The notes under the pieces: model-generated
The model's database searches: none
Told to the model about the DNA's origin: nothing
What the model saw: only the letters and a program-made list of their open reading frames with translations
Position numbers and translations under genes: made by a program
In this document: in pieces, positions 26,304-26,403 of the stretch
Layout: each line of letters begins with the position of its first letter
How positions within the stretch are numbered: position 1 is the first letter of the stretch
Source of the DNA: Ophiothrix spiculata
Lineage: Eukaryota; Echinodermata; Ophiuroidea; Amphilepidida; Ophiotrichidae
Length of the DNA stretch: 26,403 bases
NCBI GenBank assembly: GCA_000969725.1
Contig: JXSR01S046668.1
Direction: 5' to 3' (one strand)

Positions 26304-26403
26304 CCTTCGCATTAAAATCACATTCCAAGAGTTTTACTATATTTAACCAAAGAAGGTATTAAACCAAAGTATTTACAAACATATGATATGGAATGTTATT
26401 TTA
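26304..26403. other. Window end, nothing recognised
   Basis: About 100 bases of AT-rich sequence with no element end or exon visible. Confidence 0.4.

Overview
This is an AT-rich, intron-rich animal window holding one recognisable host gene on the + strand: an orthologue of B9D1 (MKSR1), a B9/C2-like protein of the ciliary transition zone. Seven coding exons between 3577 and 23353 join in a single frame into a 225-residue protein. Exon 1 is at 3577-3633, exon 2 at 9116-9184, exon 3 at 11142-11253, exon 4 at 12600-12696, exon 5 at 19303-19365, exon 6 at 21501-21568 and exon 7 at 23142-23353. The close match to vertebrate B9D1, long introns, a tRNA-derived SINE and many short inverted-repeat transposons suggest an invertebrate metazoan, perhaps a marine deuterostome such as an echinoderm or hemichordate. 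That placement is an inference, and the sequence does not fix the species.

Most of the remaining DNA that I can interpret is mobile-element debris. 1-3400 (upstream): a TAA-flanked MITE sits in a GCGCGCTTCGCG-type repeat, followed by a hAT-like inverted-repeat element, a TAGTCCGA minisatellite and a TA-flanked MITE (family B) that is itself interrupted by a second element (family A) with an exact 8-bp target duplication. Intron 1 (3634-9115): a 1.3-kb element with 25-bp perfect terminal repeats and an 8-bp duplication, a second family A copy, and LINE remnants. Intron 2 (9185-11141): a 1-kb element with terminal repeats of about 200 bp starts 18 nt after the donor. Intron 3 (11254-12599): an inverted-repeat element with a duplication of about 9 bp. 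Intron 4 (12697-19302): a TA-target element inserted inside the exon 4 splice donor, a TIR element with an internal 29-bp array, a second family B copy, a small TA-flanked MITE, and a 3.6-kb long-TIR structure containing another MITE and a LINE fragment. Intron 5 (19366-21500): a third family B copy, a pogo/Tigger-like MITE and two more TIR elements. Intron 6 (21569-23141): a TIR element, a SINE and a nearly complete 176-bp foldback hairpin just before the last exon. 23354-26403 (downstream): a MITE with an internal tandem duplication, a 5'-truncated LINE on the - strand, a TAA-flanked MITE and a hAT-Charlie-like MITE.

The most notable points are the exon 4 donor, whose intronic side is now transposon sequence; a perfect 14-bp RFX X-box-type palindrome inside that same transposon, within a ciliary gene; and the foldback hairpin ending 85 nt before exon 7. 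I recognised no retroviral or LTR element, no CRISPR array and no rRNA or intact tRNA gene.
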